Positions 47,967 to 59,178 of a stretch of 64,000 nucleotides of DNA are shown here, piece by piece. This stretch comes from Theropithecus gelada. Taxonomy: Eukaryota; Chordata; Mammalia; Primates; Cercopithecidae. The stretch covers positions 74,081,035-74,145,034 of the forward strand of contig NC_037683.1 of the NCBI RefSeq assembly GCF_003255815.1. Reading direction: 5' to 3'. Positions within the stretch are counted from its first letter, which is position 1. Each line of letters starts with the position of its first letter. Both the position numbers and the translations under genes were made by a program. The notes below the pieces were generated by a model. That model searched no databases, was not told where the DNA came from, and saw only the letters and a list, made by a program, of their open reading frames with translations.

Positions 47967-50900
47967 TCAACTCCCACTTATGAGTGAGAACATGTGGTGT
48001 TTGGTTTTCTGTTCCTGTGTTAGTTTGCTGAGAATAATGGTTTTCAGTTTCATCTATGTCCCTACAAAAGACATGAACTCATCCTGTTTATGGCTGCGTA
48101 GTATTCCATAGCATATATGTGCTACATTTTCTTTATCCAGTCTATCGTTGATGGGCATTTGGGTTGGTTCCAAGTCTTTGCTATTGTGAACAGTAATGCA
48201 ATAAACATACATGTGCATGTGTCTTTATAGTAGAATGATTTATATTCCTTTGTGTATGTAACCAGTAATGGGATTGCTGGGTCAAATGGTATTTCTGGGT
48301 CTAGATCCTTGAGGAATTGCCACACTGTCTTCCACAATGGTTGAACTAATTTGTACTCCCGCCCACAGTGTAAAAGCATTACTATTTCTCCACATCCTCT
48401 CCAGCATCTGTTGTTCCCTAACTTTTTAATGATTGCCATTCTAACTGGCATGAGATGGTATCTCACTGTGGTTTTGATTTGCATTTCTCTAATGACCAGT
48501 GATAATGAGCTTTTTTTCACATGTTTATTGGCTGCATAAATGTCTTATTTTGAGAAGTGTCCGTTTATGTCCTTCACCCACTTTTTGATGGGGTTGTTTT
48601 TTTCTTGTAAAGTTGTTTAAGTTCCTTGTAGATCTGGGTATTAGCCCTTCATCACATGCATAGACTGCAAAAATTTTCTCCCATTCTGTAGGGTGCCTGT
48701 TCATTTTGATGATAGTTTCTTTTGCTGTGCAGAAGTTCTTTAGTTTAATTAGATGCCATTTGTCAATTTTTGCTTTTGTTGCCATTGCTTTTGGTGTTTT
48801 AGTCATGAAGTCTTTGCCCATATCTTTGTCCTGAATCGTATTGCCTAGGGTTTATTCTAGGGTTTTTATGATTTTAGGTCTTACAGTTAAGTATTTAAAC
48901 CATGTTGAGTTAATTTTTGTATAAGGTGTAAGGAAGGGGTCCAGTTTCTGTTTTCTGCATATGGCTAGCCAGTTTTCCTAAGACCATTTATTAAATATGG
49001 AATCCTTTACTCCATTGCTTGTTTTTGTGAGGTTTGTCAAAGATCAGATGGTTATAGATGTGTGGTGTTATTTCTGAGGCCTCTGTTCTGTTCTATTGGT
49101 CTATGTATCTGTTTTGGTACCAGTACCATGCTGTTTTGGTTACTGTAGCATTATAGTATAGTTTGAAGTCAGGTAGCATGATGCCTCCAGCTTTGTTCTT
49201 TTTGCTTAGGATTGTATTGGCTATATGGGCTCTTTTTTGGTTCCATATGAAATTTAAAGTAGTTTTTTCTAGTGCTGTGAAGAAAGTCAATGGTAGCACA
49301 ATGGGAATAGCATTGAATTTATAAATTACTTTGGGCAGTATGGCCATTTTCATAATATTGATTCTTCCTACAATTAGCATGGAATGTTTTTCCATTTGTT
49401 TGTGTCCTCTCTTATTTCCTTGAGCACTGGTTTGTAGCTCTCCTTGAAGAGGTCCTTCATGTCCCTTGTAAGTTGTATTCCTAGGTATTTTATTTTCCTT
49501 GTAACACTTGTGAATGGGAGTTCACTCATGATTTGTCTCTCTGCTTGTCTATTATTGTTGTATAGGAATGCTTGTGATTTCTGCATATTGATTTGTATCC
49601 TGAGACTTTGCTGAAGTTATTTATCAACTTAAGGAGTTTTTGGGCTGAGACAATGGAGTTTTCTAAGTATACAATCATGTCATCTGCAAACAGAGACAAT
49701 TTGACTTTCTCTCTTCCTATTTGAATACCCCTTCTTTCTCCTGCCTGATTTTCCTGGCCAGGACTTCCAATACTGTGTTGAATAGGAGTGGTGAGAGAGG
49801 GCATTCTTGTCTTGTGCCAGTTTTCAAAGGGAATGCTTTCAGCTTTTGCCAGTTCAGTATGATATTAGCTATGGCTTTGTCATAAATAGCTCTTATTATT
49901 TTGAGATACATTCCATCAATACCTAGTTTATTGAAAATTTTTAGCATGAAGAAATGTTGAATTTTATCAAAGGCCTTTTCTGCATCTATTAAGATAATCA
50001 TGAGGTTTTTGTCATTGGTTCTGTTTATGTGATGTATTACCTTTACTGATTTGAGTACGTTGAACCAACCTTGCATCCCAGGGAAGGAACCAACTTGATC
50101 CTGGTGGATCAGCTTTTGGATGTGCTGCTGGATTCGGTTTGCCAGTATTTTATTGAGGATTTTTGCATCAATGTTCATCAGGGATATTGGCCTGAAACTT
50201 TTTTTTTTGTTGCATCTCTGCCAGGTTTTCATATCAGGATGATGCTGGCCTCATAAAATGAGTTAGGGAGGATTCCCTCTTTTTCTGTTGTTTGGAATAG
50301 TTTCAGAAGGGAATGGTACCAGCTCCTCTTTATACCTCTGGTAGAATTCAGCTGTGAATCCATCTTGTCCTGGGCTTTTGTTTTTTTTTTTTTTTTTTTT
50401 TTGGTTGGTAGGCTATTAATTACTGTCTCAATTTCAGAACTTGTTATTGGTCTATTCAGGGATTAGACTTCTTCCTGGTTTAGTTTTGGGATGGTGTATG
50501 TGTCCAGGAATTTATCTATTTCTTCTAGATTTTCTTAGTTATTTGCGTAGAGGTGTTTATAGTATTCTCTGATGGTAGTTTGTATTTCTGTGGGATCGGT
50601 GGTAATATCCCCTTTATCATTTTTTATTGTGTCCATTTGATTCTTCTCTCTTTTCTTCATTAGTCTGACTAGCAGTGTATCTATTTTGTTAACTTTTTCA
50701 AAAAACCAACACCTGGATTCATTGATTTTTTTTGACAAGATTTTCGTGTCTCTATCTCCTTCAGTTCTGCTCTGATCTTAGTTATTTCTTGCCTTCTGCT
50801 AGCTTTTGAATTTGTTTGCTCTTGCTTCTCTAGTTCTTTTAATTGTGATGTTAAGGTGTCAATTTTAGATCTTTCCTGGTTTCTCTTGTGGGCATTTAGT

Positions 50901-51852
50901 GCTATAAATTTCTCTCTAAACACTGCTTTAGCTATGTCCCAGAGATTCTGGTACGTTGTGTCTTTGTTCTTATTGGTTTCAAATAACTTATTTACTTCTG
51001 CCTTAATTTTGTTATTTACCCAGAAGTCATTCAGGAGCAGGTTGTTCAGTTTCCATGTAGTTGTGTGCTTTTGAGTGAGTTCCTTAATCCTGAGTTCTAA
51101 TTTGATTGCACTGTGGTCTGAGAGACAGTTTGTTATGATTTCCATTTTTGTTTTTGCTTTTTTTTTTTTTTTTTTTTTTTGGTATTTGCTGAAGAGTGTT
51201 TTACTTCCAATTATGTGGCCAATTTTAGAATAAGTGCGATGTGGTGCTAAGAAGAATATATACTGTTGATTTGGGGTGGAGCGTTCTGTAGATGTCTATT
51301 CAGTCTACTTGATCCAGAGCTGAGTTCAAGTCCTGAACATCTTTGTTAATTTTTTGTCCCGTTGATCTAATATTGACAATGGGGTGTTAAAGTCTCTTGC
51401 TACTATTATGTGGGAGTCTAAGTCTCTTTGTAGGTCTCTAAGAACTTACTTTATGAATCTGGGTGCTCCCGTATTGGGTGCATTTATATTTAGGATAGTT
51501 AGCTCTTCTTGTTGCATTAATCCCTTCACCATTATATAATGCCTTTCTTTGTCTTTTTTGATCTTTGTTGGTTTAAAGTCTGTTTTATCAGAGACTAGGA
51601 TTGCAAGCCCTGCTGTTTTTTGGGGTTTTTGTTTTGTTTTGTTTTGTTTGCTTTCCATTTGCTTGGTGAATCTTCCTCCATTCCTTTATTTTGAGCCTAT
51701 GTGTGTCTTTGCACCTGAGATGGGTCTCCTGAATACAGCACACCAATGAGTCTTGACTCTGTCCAATTTGCCAGTGTGTGCCTTTTAATTGGGGCAATTA
51801 GCCTATTTCCATTTAAGGTTAATATTTTTATGCGTGAATTTGATCCTGCCAT
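47967..51852 (-). pseudogene. L1 ORF2 (endonuclease-reverse transcriptase), inactivated
   Basis: In life this protein nicks target DNA and copies L1 RNA. Reading leftward from 51,852, the endonuclease domain covers about 51,850-51,130 and the RT core about 50,230-49,500. The C-terminal zinc-knuckle region lies near 48,410-48,350. The catalytic FADD box is intact at 49,679-49,690. The knuckle keeps its first two Cys and its His, but the last Cys appears to be Tyr (48,353-48,355). About nine or ten separate open pieces in shifting frames (for example 48,122-48,520, 49,717-50,232 and 50,681-51,145) show many stops and frameshifts. Poly-T expansions at about 50,380-50,402 and 51,158-51,180 add further breaks. 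Confidence 0.88.
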
Positions 51853-51915
51853 TATAAGGCTAGCTGGTTATTTTGCCTGTTAGTTGATGCAGTTTCTTCA
51901 TAGTATCAACAGCCT

Positions 51916-52942
51916 TTACAAATTGGTATGTTTTTGCAGTGGCTGGTACCGGTTTTTCCTTTCCATATTTACTGCTTCCTTCAGGAGCTCTTGTAAGGCA
52001 GGCCTGGTGGTCACAAAATCTCTCAGTGCTTGCTTGTCTGTAAAGGATTTTATTTCTCCTCCACTTATGAAGCTTAGTTTGGCTGGATATGAAATTCTGG
52101 GTTGAAAATTCTTCTCTTTAAGATTGTTGAATATTGGCCCTCACTCTCCTCTGGCTTCTAGGGTTTCTGCAGACAGATCTGCTGTTAGTCTTATGGGCTT
52201 TCCTTTCTAGGTAACCTGCCCTTTCTCTCTGGCTGCCCTTAACATTTTTTCCTTCATTTCAACTTTGGTGAATCTGACAATTATGTGTCATGGGGTTGCT
52301 CTTCTTGAGGAGTATTTTTCAGTTGTTCTCTGTATTTCGTGAATTTGAGTGTTGGCCTGTCTTGCTAGGTTGGGGAAATTCCCCTGGATAATATCCTGAA
52401 GAGTGTTTTCCAACTTGGTCCATTCTTCCCATCACTTTCAGGTACACCAATCAAACTTAGGTTTGGCCTATTCACATAGTCTCATATTTCTTGGAGGCTT
52501 TCTTTTTTCCTTTTCACTCTTTTTTCTCTAATCTTGTCTTCATGCTTTATTTCATTAAGTTGATCTTCAATCTCTGATATCCTTTCTTTCACTTGATCGA
52601 TTTAGTTATTGATACTTGTGTATGCTTCACGAAGTTCTTGTGCTGTGTTTTTCAGCTCCCTCAGGTCATTTATATTTTTCTCTAGACTGGTTATTCCAGT
52701 TAGCAATTCCTCTAACCTTTTTTCAAGGTTCTTAGTTTCCTCATATTGGGTTAGAACATGTTCCTTTAGCTTGGAGGAGATTGTTATTACCCACCTTCTG
52801 AAGCCTGCTTCTGTCAATTTGTCAAACTCATTCACCGTCCATTTCCCTTGCTGACAAGGGTTTGTGATCCTTTGGAGGAAAAGAGGAGCTCTGGTTTTTG
52901 GAATTTTCAGCCTTTTTGCAATGGTTTTTTCTCATCTTTGTG
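51916..52942 (-). pseudogene. L1 ORF1 (RNA-binding chaperone), inactivated
   Basis: ORF1p trimerises through a coiled coil and coats L1 RNA. The longest surviving piece is the minus frame at 52,602-52,835 (77 codons). It contains leucine- and glutamate-rich coiled-coil heptads such as 'LEKRLEELLTGITSLEKN'. The N-terminal residues before it (to about 52,942) and the C-terminal half to the stop near 51,916 are recognisable at DNA level only. The N-terminus is of the older primate type. Confidence 0.8.
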
Positions 52943-53910
52943 GATTTATCTACCTTTGATCTTTGATGTTGGTGACCTTCAGGTGGGGTTTCTGTGTGAA
53001 TGTCCTTTATGTTGATGTTGATGCTATTCCTTTCTGTTTGTTAGTTTTCCTTCTAACAGGCCCCTCTGCTGCAGGTCTGCTGGAGTTTGCTGGAGGTCCA
53101 CTCCAGATTCTGTTTGTCTGGGTATCACCAGCAGAGGCTGAAGAATGGCAAAGATTGCTGCCTGTTCCTTCCTCTGGAAGCTACATCCCAGAGGGGCACC
53201 CACCAGTTGCCAGCTGGAGCTCTCCTGTATGAGGTGTCTCCCAGTCAGGAGGCACGTGGGCCAGGAACCCACTTGAAGAAGCAGTCTGTCCCTTAGCAGA
53301 GCTCAAGCACTGTGCTGGGAGTTCTGTTGCTCTCTTCAGAGCCAGCAGGCAGGAACGTTTAAGTCTGCTGAAGCTGCCCACAGCTGCTTTTTCCCCTAGG
53401 TGCTCTGTCCCAGGGAGATAGGAGTTTTATCTATAAGCTCCTGACTGGGGCTGCTGCTTTTCTTTCAGAGATGCCCTGCCCAGAGAGGAGGAATTTAGAG
53501 ATGCAGTCTGCCTACAGCAGCTTTGCCAAGCTGCAGTGGGCTCCTCCCAGTTTGAACTTCCTGGTGACTTTTTTTTTACACTGTGAGGGAAAAACCACCT
53601 ACTCAAGCCTCAGTAATGGCAGAAGCCCCTCCCCTGACCAAGCTTGAGCTTCCCAGGGTGACTTCAGACTGCTGTGCTGGCAGTGAGAATTTCAAGTCAG
53701 TGGATCTTAGCTTGCTGGGTTCCATAGGTGTGGAATCCACTGAGCAAAACCACTTGGTTCCCTGGCTCACCCCCCTTTCCAGGGGAGTGAACAGTTCTGT
53801 CTCACTGGCATTTCAGGCACCACTGGGGTCTGAAAACAAAAAAACAAACAAACAAACAAAAAAAAAAAAAAAAAACACTCCTGCAGCTAGCTTGGTGTCT
53901 TCAGATGGGC
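52943..53910 (-). promoter_or_regulatory. L1PA 5' UTR (internal promoter region), decayed
   Basis: The + strand reads 'gctgcaggtctgctggagtt' (53,070), 'gattgctgcctgttccttcc' (53,153), 'ctctcctgtatgaggtgtct' (53,220), 'gtgctctgtcccagggagat' (53,400) and 'ctcctgcagctagcttggtg' (53,878). This is the reversed older-L1PA 5' UTR. A poly-A and AAAC stretch lies at about 53,837-53,876. Most CpGs have decayed. Promoter activity is not implied. Confidence 0.8.
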
Positions 53911-53914
53911 TGCT

Positions 53915-54105
53915 CTGAATCCGTTTCACACATAAGTAATTGAAGTCTCAAGTAAAGATGTGAGTAAACAAGAGCTTGGGGATCCCTTCTCTGGCTCTCT
54001 GCTTTGTGGTATACCCCAAATTGCTTCATCATTCATGGTTTCCTGGCTTCTTTTTTTAGCATTCCCAGGTCACAAGGTTGCAAGTTATTCTATGTTTGTT
54101 TGTTT
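53915..54105. other. Unique sequence between L1 and Alu
   Basis: No continuation of the older L1 is visible here, although that would be expected if the L1PA had simply inserted into it. Confidence 0.5.
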
Positions 54106-54107
54106 TT

Positions 54108-54403
54108 TTGTTTTTTCTCTCTTTTTGAGACAGGGTCTCACTCTATTGCCCAGGTTGGAGTGCAGTGCCACAATCCCGGCTTCCTGCAACCTGCGCCTCC
54201 TAGGTTCAAGTGATTCTCATGCCTCAGCCACCTGAATAGCTGGGATTACAGGCGTGTGCCACCACACCCAATTTTTGTATTTTGAGTAGAGATGGGGTTT
54301 CACCATGTTGGCCAGTCTGGTCTTGAACTCCCGACCTCAGGTGATCTACCCACCTCAGCCTCCCGAAGGACTGGGATTACAGGCGTGAGCCACCGCATCC
54401 AAC
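54108..54403 (-). repeat. AluS
   Basis: The antisense Alu begins 'gagacagggtctcactctat' after a mixed T-rich tail and ends 'gtgagccaccgcatccaacc'. Flanks 'tatgtttgttt' and 'tatgtatgttt' are a probable target-site duplication. A short deletion lies at 'caccacacccaatttttgta'. Confidence 0.9.
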
Positions 54404-55065
54404 CATATGTATGTTTTTGCCTCTGTTGTGTTCACCACCATGAAATGGATTTAGACATGATCTAAGGGCTGCAGAGATGGGAACCTACTTGTACTGTTTC
54501 TATCTTCTCTCCTCCACATCACTTTACACTTTCCACCAGGGCCTGTCTGCTTCTGTTCTCTCTTCAATACCTTCAGGGTTTCAACCGTGGTCTCAGTTCA
54601 GGTTTTTTTGTTTTTGGCTAAACTTCTTAGTCTGTTCCATGCATGTGTAGTTTAAGGGTCAAAGACATGTGTAAATAGAATGTAATAATGACCTCACTGG
54701 CTCTTTCCCGCTCCCACTCTCCTCAGCATTCATCTCCACAGCTTTGCTTTTCTTGTATTTCATACCTGAAAGATGGCAGATTTTCCCACTTGTATCCTAC
54801 TAGTTTTGTGCATCACAAATGTTACACTTAGCTGTAGTCTAAAAGCAATGGAGATGGGACAATTGTATAAGACTCCATCTCTCCTTCTCCAAGACAGTGT
54901 ATACTCCCTATGGAAGTCTGTCTGCTTCTTTTCATTCTTCATATAGAGCCTTCATGTAGGCACTTTTTATTTTATGACCAAGTTGTATCTGTGTTTTCTG
55001 CATGAAGCAATCATTTCATAGGGTTTTAGTCCATCACTTCCACAAGTGAAAAACAGCCAAATGTT
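54404..55065. other. Unique sequence
   Basis: No repeat or gene is recognised. Confidence 0.45.
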
Positions 55066-55069
55066 TAAA

Positions 55070-55195
55070 GCATAGAATTTCAGCACTCAAAAAGACTTTA
55101 GATGTCATCTTAGTCATCAAATTTAGACCCAGGCAGATTAAGTGCTGTGACTAAAGTCACATAGCTCCTCAGTGATCGAAGCCATTAAATAAATG
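55070..55195 (+). repeat. MIR-type SINE fragment
   Basis: The phrases 'ctttagatgtcatcttagtc', 'gacccaggcagattaagtgc' and 'gactaaagtcacatagctcc' fit a MIR-like SINE. Confidence 0.5.
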
Positions 55196-55464
55196 TATGA
55201 CTTGGTGCATGTTTTAGCGTATGATGTTCTCCAAATAGCATTGTGATCTCTCTGGTTAACGGGAGTGAACTGGTGGAGCAGGCCACTGAGACACCATTCT
55301 CATGAGGAATTTGAGAACTTCCCTAGAAGACAAGCAGGACTTGTCTCGTGTTATGGTGTGATTATTTACCCAGATTTACCCTGCATCCAGACTCCTAAGG
55401 TATGGTTGACTTTGCTGGTGGTTTGTGCAATTAGTTCAAGCAGAAAGACTTTGGAATAAAAGTC

Positions 55465-55496
55465 TTTTATTTATTATTGCTTTTATTTATTATTGC
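55465..55496. repeat. Perfect 16-bp tandem duplication
   Basis: The unit 'ttttatttattattgc' occurs twice back to back (55,465-55,480 and 55,481-55,496). On the minus strand it creates several AATAAA hexamers. Confidence 0.95.
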
Positions 55497-55499
55497 TTT

Positions 55500-55845
55500 G
55501 GTATCATCCTAAGAGAAGATAACAACATGGCAAGTGACTGAGGCATTTTCTAATCTGTGCCAAAAGACAACTTGTGGCTCTGGTACATCCAGATCTCCAG
55601 AGCAACGACAATGGCAAGGGGGGTAGAACCCAGAAAATGGGGGCGATGTTGATCAGAGTCAGCAGGAGAACCTGAAGGAAGCAGCAATATTCCAACTTTA
55701 GGCAGCAATGCCTGTTTGGAGCAGAAGTTTTCGGGGGAGGTGGGCAGTGCCTGGAGGAAATGGCAGCATCTAGCAATGTGTGTCCAGGACCAGGAAAGGG
55801 GAATTATAACTGTCAAAACTTGTTTTTGAGAACATTAGTGAGAAC
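55500..55845. other. Unique, GC-richer stretch with two overlapping minus frames
   Basis: Minus-strand frames at 55,504-55,776 (90 codons) and 55,550-55,816 (88 codons) overlap in different registers. AATAAA-rich DNA lies just downstream of them on that strand. I do not recognise either product. A decayed gene fragment or chance are both possible. Confidence 0.3.
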
Positions 55846-55848
55846 TTC

Positions 55849-56288
55849 TGTTGCCTAAATGTTTGTGTCCCCCTTAAAATCATATGTTGAAACCTAATCA
55901 TAAATATGATGGTAATAGGAAGTGAGAACCTTTGGGAGGTGATTAGGTCATGAGGATAGAGCCCTCATAAATGGGATTTTAGAGCCCTTATAAAAGATAC
56001 TCTAGAGGGCTAGTTAGCCTCTTCCACCATGTGAGAACGCAGTGAGAAGCCATAAGCTCCATAAGCCATAATCAGGTTCTTACCAGACACAGAATCTTCT
56101 TGCTCCTTGATCTTGGACTTCTCAGGCTCTAAAACCACAGTTCAGAAATGTTAGGCTGGTGCAAAAGTTACTGTGGTTTTTGCCACTAAAAGTAATGTCA
56201 AAAACTGCAATTACATTTTCACCAACCTAATTTTTGTTATAAGCTATCTAGTTGATAGTGTTTTGTTATAGCAATCCAAAGACAAGAC
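55849..56288 (+). repeat. MLT1-type solo LTR carrying a MADE1
   Basis: The LTR reads 'tgttgcctaaatgtttgtgt', 'aacctttgggaggtgattag', 'ccaccatgtgagaacgcagt' and 'gatcttggacttctcaggct'. An 80-bp MADE1 (56,151-56,230) interrupts it, and it resumes with 'ttttgttatagcaatcc'. Confidence 0.85.
56151..56230 (+). mobile_element. MADE1 mariner-derived MITE (miR-548-type hairpin)
   Basis: The element is exactly 80 bp: 'ttaggctggtgcaaaagtta' at the left and 'acattttcaccaacctaa' at the right. The two halves are imperfect inverted repeats that fold into one hairpin. MADE1 palindromes are the known source of the primate miR-548 family. The 3' arm 'caaaaactgcaattacattt' resembles miR-548 3p sequences. Expression is not shown by sequence. 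Confidence 0.93.
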
Positions 56289-56920
56289 CCCTTTGAAAGA
56301 AAAAAAGGGGGTTGTCCACGGACCTGAAAGTCCTGCAGTAACTGGTGATACAAGACACCATGAAAACACACGTTTACTGTCAGTTTGATCTAATTTCAAA
56401 TCCTAGGCAAATGTGACCGAAGTGGGCACAGGTTACAAATACATATTAGCCAACTGATTGAATACAACTGTCAGTTGGTGGAATTGGGATGAACAGGCCA
56501 AAAAGATGTCAGGAATATTTTTAAGCAAGTGTAATATTATACATAAAACATAGAAGTTAGAAAGGGCACATAGAAATAGAAACAATATATTTTTAAGACA
56601 GCATTTGCCTGTACAACATATCAACACATTTAGGTCATATTAAAATTGGCCAACATTCATTTCAGTAAGTGAATATCCTGCCATTCAGGTGTCTTTATTA
56701 CTACAAACATGTATTTCACATGCCAAGGAGAATAGGACAGTAAAAAGGGAATCCAGTCAAAGAAAGGCCAGAGAAAAATTCTTCAGTGTTTGAAGATGTG
56801 GGTGTCAACGTCTTACTTTTAATGGTAACAGCACTATTGAGGTAGGACAATTAAAAAGTCCCCTCAATGAAGCAGGAGGATGGTATGGAAATAAGATGAG
56901 GCTGTTTATGTGGATGTGTT
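56289..56920. other. Unique sequence
   Basis: No repeat or gene is recognised. Confidence 0.45.
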
Positions 56921-56924
56921 GGAA

Positions 56925-57090
56925 AATGCTCTATTAAGCAGGGTCTTGAACATAAGGCTGAAGTATTCAGATTTTATCCAATACACAGTAGGAAGATCTC
57001 TGGTGGTTCTTGAGAAGGGGAATAATGTGATAGATATGGGAAGAGATATTAGAGCAGTGTTCAATGTAAAGGATGGAAAGGCGACCCCCG
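56925..57090 (-). repeat. L2-like fragment, antisense
   Basis: The text 'gcagggtcttgaacataagg', 'cagattttatccaatacaca' and 'gagaaggggaataatgtgat' matches a reversed L2-type segment. The frame at 56,910-57,116 is a by-product. Confidence 0.5.
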
Positions 57091-57214
57091 AAGATTTTTC
57101 AGTGACTCAGGTATGAGATGATGGAACCAGGCCTGGGATGATGGTAGTGGGAGTGAAGAGGGAAACCATAACTGTTGAGACTAAGGATGGAATGCTGTCA
57201 TGATTAGTATCGTC

Positions 57215-57300
57215 ATAGCTACTGGAGGGCAGGCCTGCACACCATTCGTCTTTGTATCCCAAGAACCAGCACAGTGCCTGGTGCTTGGGGCAAGTGGCAG
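57215..57300 (+). repeat. L2 3' tail
   Basis: The series 'ctactggagggcaggcctgc', 'tttgtatcccaagaaccagc' and 'acagtgcctggtgcttgggg' is the L2 terminus in sense. Confidence 0.6.
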
Positions 57301-59035
57301 TCAGAATAATTTCTAGAATATTTCTGTGCTTTCTTGTAATCATTCTTTTCTCTTTTACTCGTGCTGAAGATGCTTTGCTTTTCACATGGTACTTGTTTGT
57401 GAGCACAGAGCCAGAAAATAATTAGGGGTCTGTAGTCCTGCCAGGTGTTTGTTTAATGCTCTTAAAAGGGAATACACTTCAAAGAGCCTCACATCCTTTG
57501 TTTCTGCCATAGTTTTAGCTTCTATCTCTCTGGTGTTCCTACCATAGTTTTGTCATTCATGTGTTCAGCTCTGCCTTCTTATAGAAATTTTCAAAGCAAG
57601 ACAGCTCTACCAATGCCCCTGCCTCCTATTAAATGAATATCTAAGATGTTACTCTCTGGCAGCTTATCTGATAATGCTGAGATCAGAGACACTGTGATTT
57701 TCAGCAATAGGAGGTTTGATTCCAATATGACATACAATAGGGCTCTGGCTTCATCAGAATCCCCCTGGTGATGCACTGCCAGCTAAGCTGGCCTCATCTG
57801 ACTCCTTCTCTGCATGCCGCCTACACACACTCAGCAGCTGTTAACATTAAGAATATTCATACACACACGTATGGAAGAGCAGCCTAGGAGAGGAAAACAA
57901 TCGCTTGGAATCTGTGGATAAAAATTATATAATAATAAATATAGCATCAGGGTCATTCAATTTTGCTATCAATGGGCCATTCTTTCTGAAGTGCTCACCC
58001 GTCAGTACCCTAAAACTTCCTTTGATGGGGATGGGGTATAGCTCCATGGCTAACCTTCTGAGTGCTGGTCTTGGTCTGTCACTACCTGTGCCACCATCAC
58101 CATTTCATCATTGCAACCATTATTCTGTTGCATGCACTGGGCTCACCTCACTTGTGCCAAGGACTATGTTTAATACAGCACCATGAGGGAACTGCTCTGT
58201 TAAATATGAACCCCCAAGTAGACGAGTAAAGGAGCCCCATCACCAAAAGAGGGGGGTCACTAAGGATATAAAGGGAAAATGAGGCTGGATACACAGCCAT
58301 ATTGGAAGGTGCTCTAAGGAGGAAGAGCTTGAACGTTGGGCCATAGAGAAGCAGGCCAGCTATTCAATCATTGATTTAAAAAACATAACAGAGTAATATG
58401 ATGTTAGAGATGAACACTATTTCACTTCTACTCATATTCCCTGATCTACTCACACCACCAAACTGGGAAGTCGTGGGAATCAAGTGACCCCAAATCACAC
58501 CACAGCCAATGGATCTAACCAATAGTATTCTCTTTTCTGAGAATTGGGACTTGGGACACATAGGCATGAGCAAAAATTTCATTTATCCTAAGAAATCCTT
58601 TGAGTCAGCCCTGATAGTACCTTGGAAAAGCCTGAGAAAATGAGAAAATCTTGGTTGCAGAGAGGATAAAGCAGATGTGTGAAGATGAAAAAGGATAAGA
58701 AACCATGTAACCCCAAACCAAGCACAGATGATTCAAAGTGGCTTTGCTGTTCCCCCAAGGACTAGCCATACTTTTTATAATTGCTTTCCACTGGAAACTG
58801 CTGGAATGAATCCCTTTTCACCTAGGCCTCTCCATGTGGGATTCTGTCCCTTACAAATAAATTTATTTAACTAAGAAGGCAGTTTTGAATGTTATTGGTG
58901 GGCAATGGGGAACAAAGGAAAGCCATGAGGAGCTAGCCTTTTCCTCTCCTAGGCTGTCTGAAGTAAAAGAATAATGTTTAATTAGTCATTATATTCTCCT
59001 TCAGCAAGAACCTTAACTGGTCATGGTTTCTTGCT
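57301..59035. other. No confidently identified element
   Basis: Part of this stretch (58,180-58,880) ends in 'ccttacaaataaatttattt' and could be an old LTR, but I cannot match it. No gene is supported. Confidence 0.4.
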
Positions 59036-59067
59036 CTGTGGGTATTCTTCAAAAAAGTAGAACTGAC

Positions 59068-59120
<53 letters not shown>

Positions 59121-59130
59121 NAGTAGAACT

Positions 59131-59178
<48 letters not shown>

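Larger units (their letters stand above)
47740..53910 (-). mobile_element. Nearly full-length, inactive L1PA element
   Basis: A primate L1 lies on the minus strand: A-tail complement at 47,740-47,755, 3' UTR to 47,966, ORF2 at 47,967-51,852, ORF1 at about 51,916-52,942 and 5' UTR to about 53,910. The 5' UTR and the ORF1 N-terminus are of an older L1PA kind rather than the young human-specific kind. I infer an L1PA7-16-range subfamily without more precision. Both frames are destroyed. Internal T-runs near 50,380 and 51,158 lengthen ORF2. The right boundary is fuzzy, and no target-site duplication could be confirmed. Confidence 0.88.

Noticed and set aside
49093..51145. A series of minus-strand RT-like frames as an active gene or retron-type system
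   Set aside because: They are fragments of one inactivated L1PA ORF2 with L1 3' UTR, ORF1 and 5' UTR on either side.
53024..53381. Overlapping short frames on both strands near 53.1 kb
   Set aside because: All lie in L1 5' UTR sequence, which is non-coding in sense.
59069..59178. CRISPR-like regular array
   Set aside because: The units are four bases long with no spacers, and this is vertebrate DNA.
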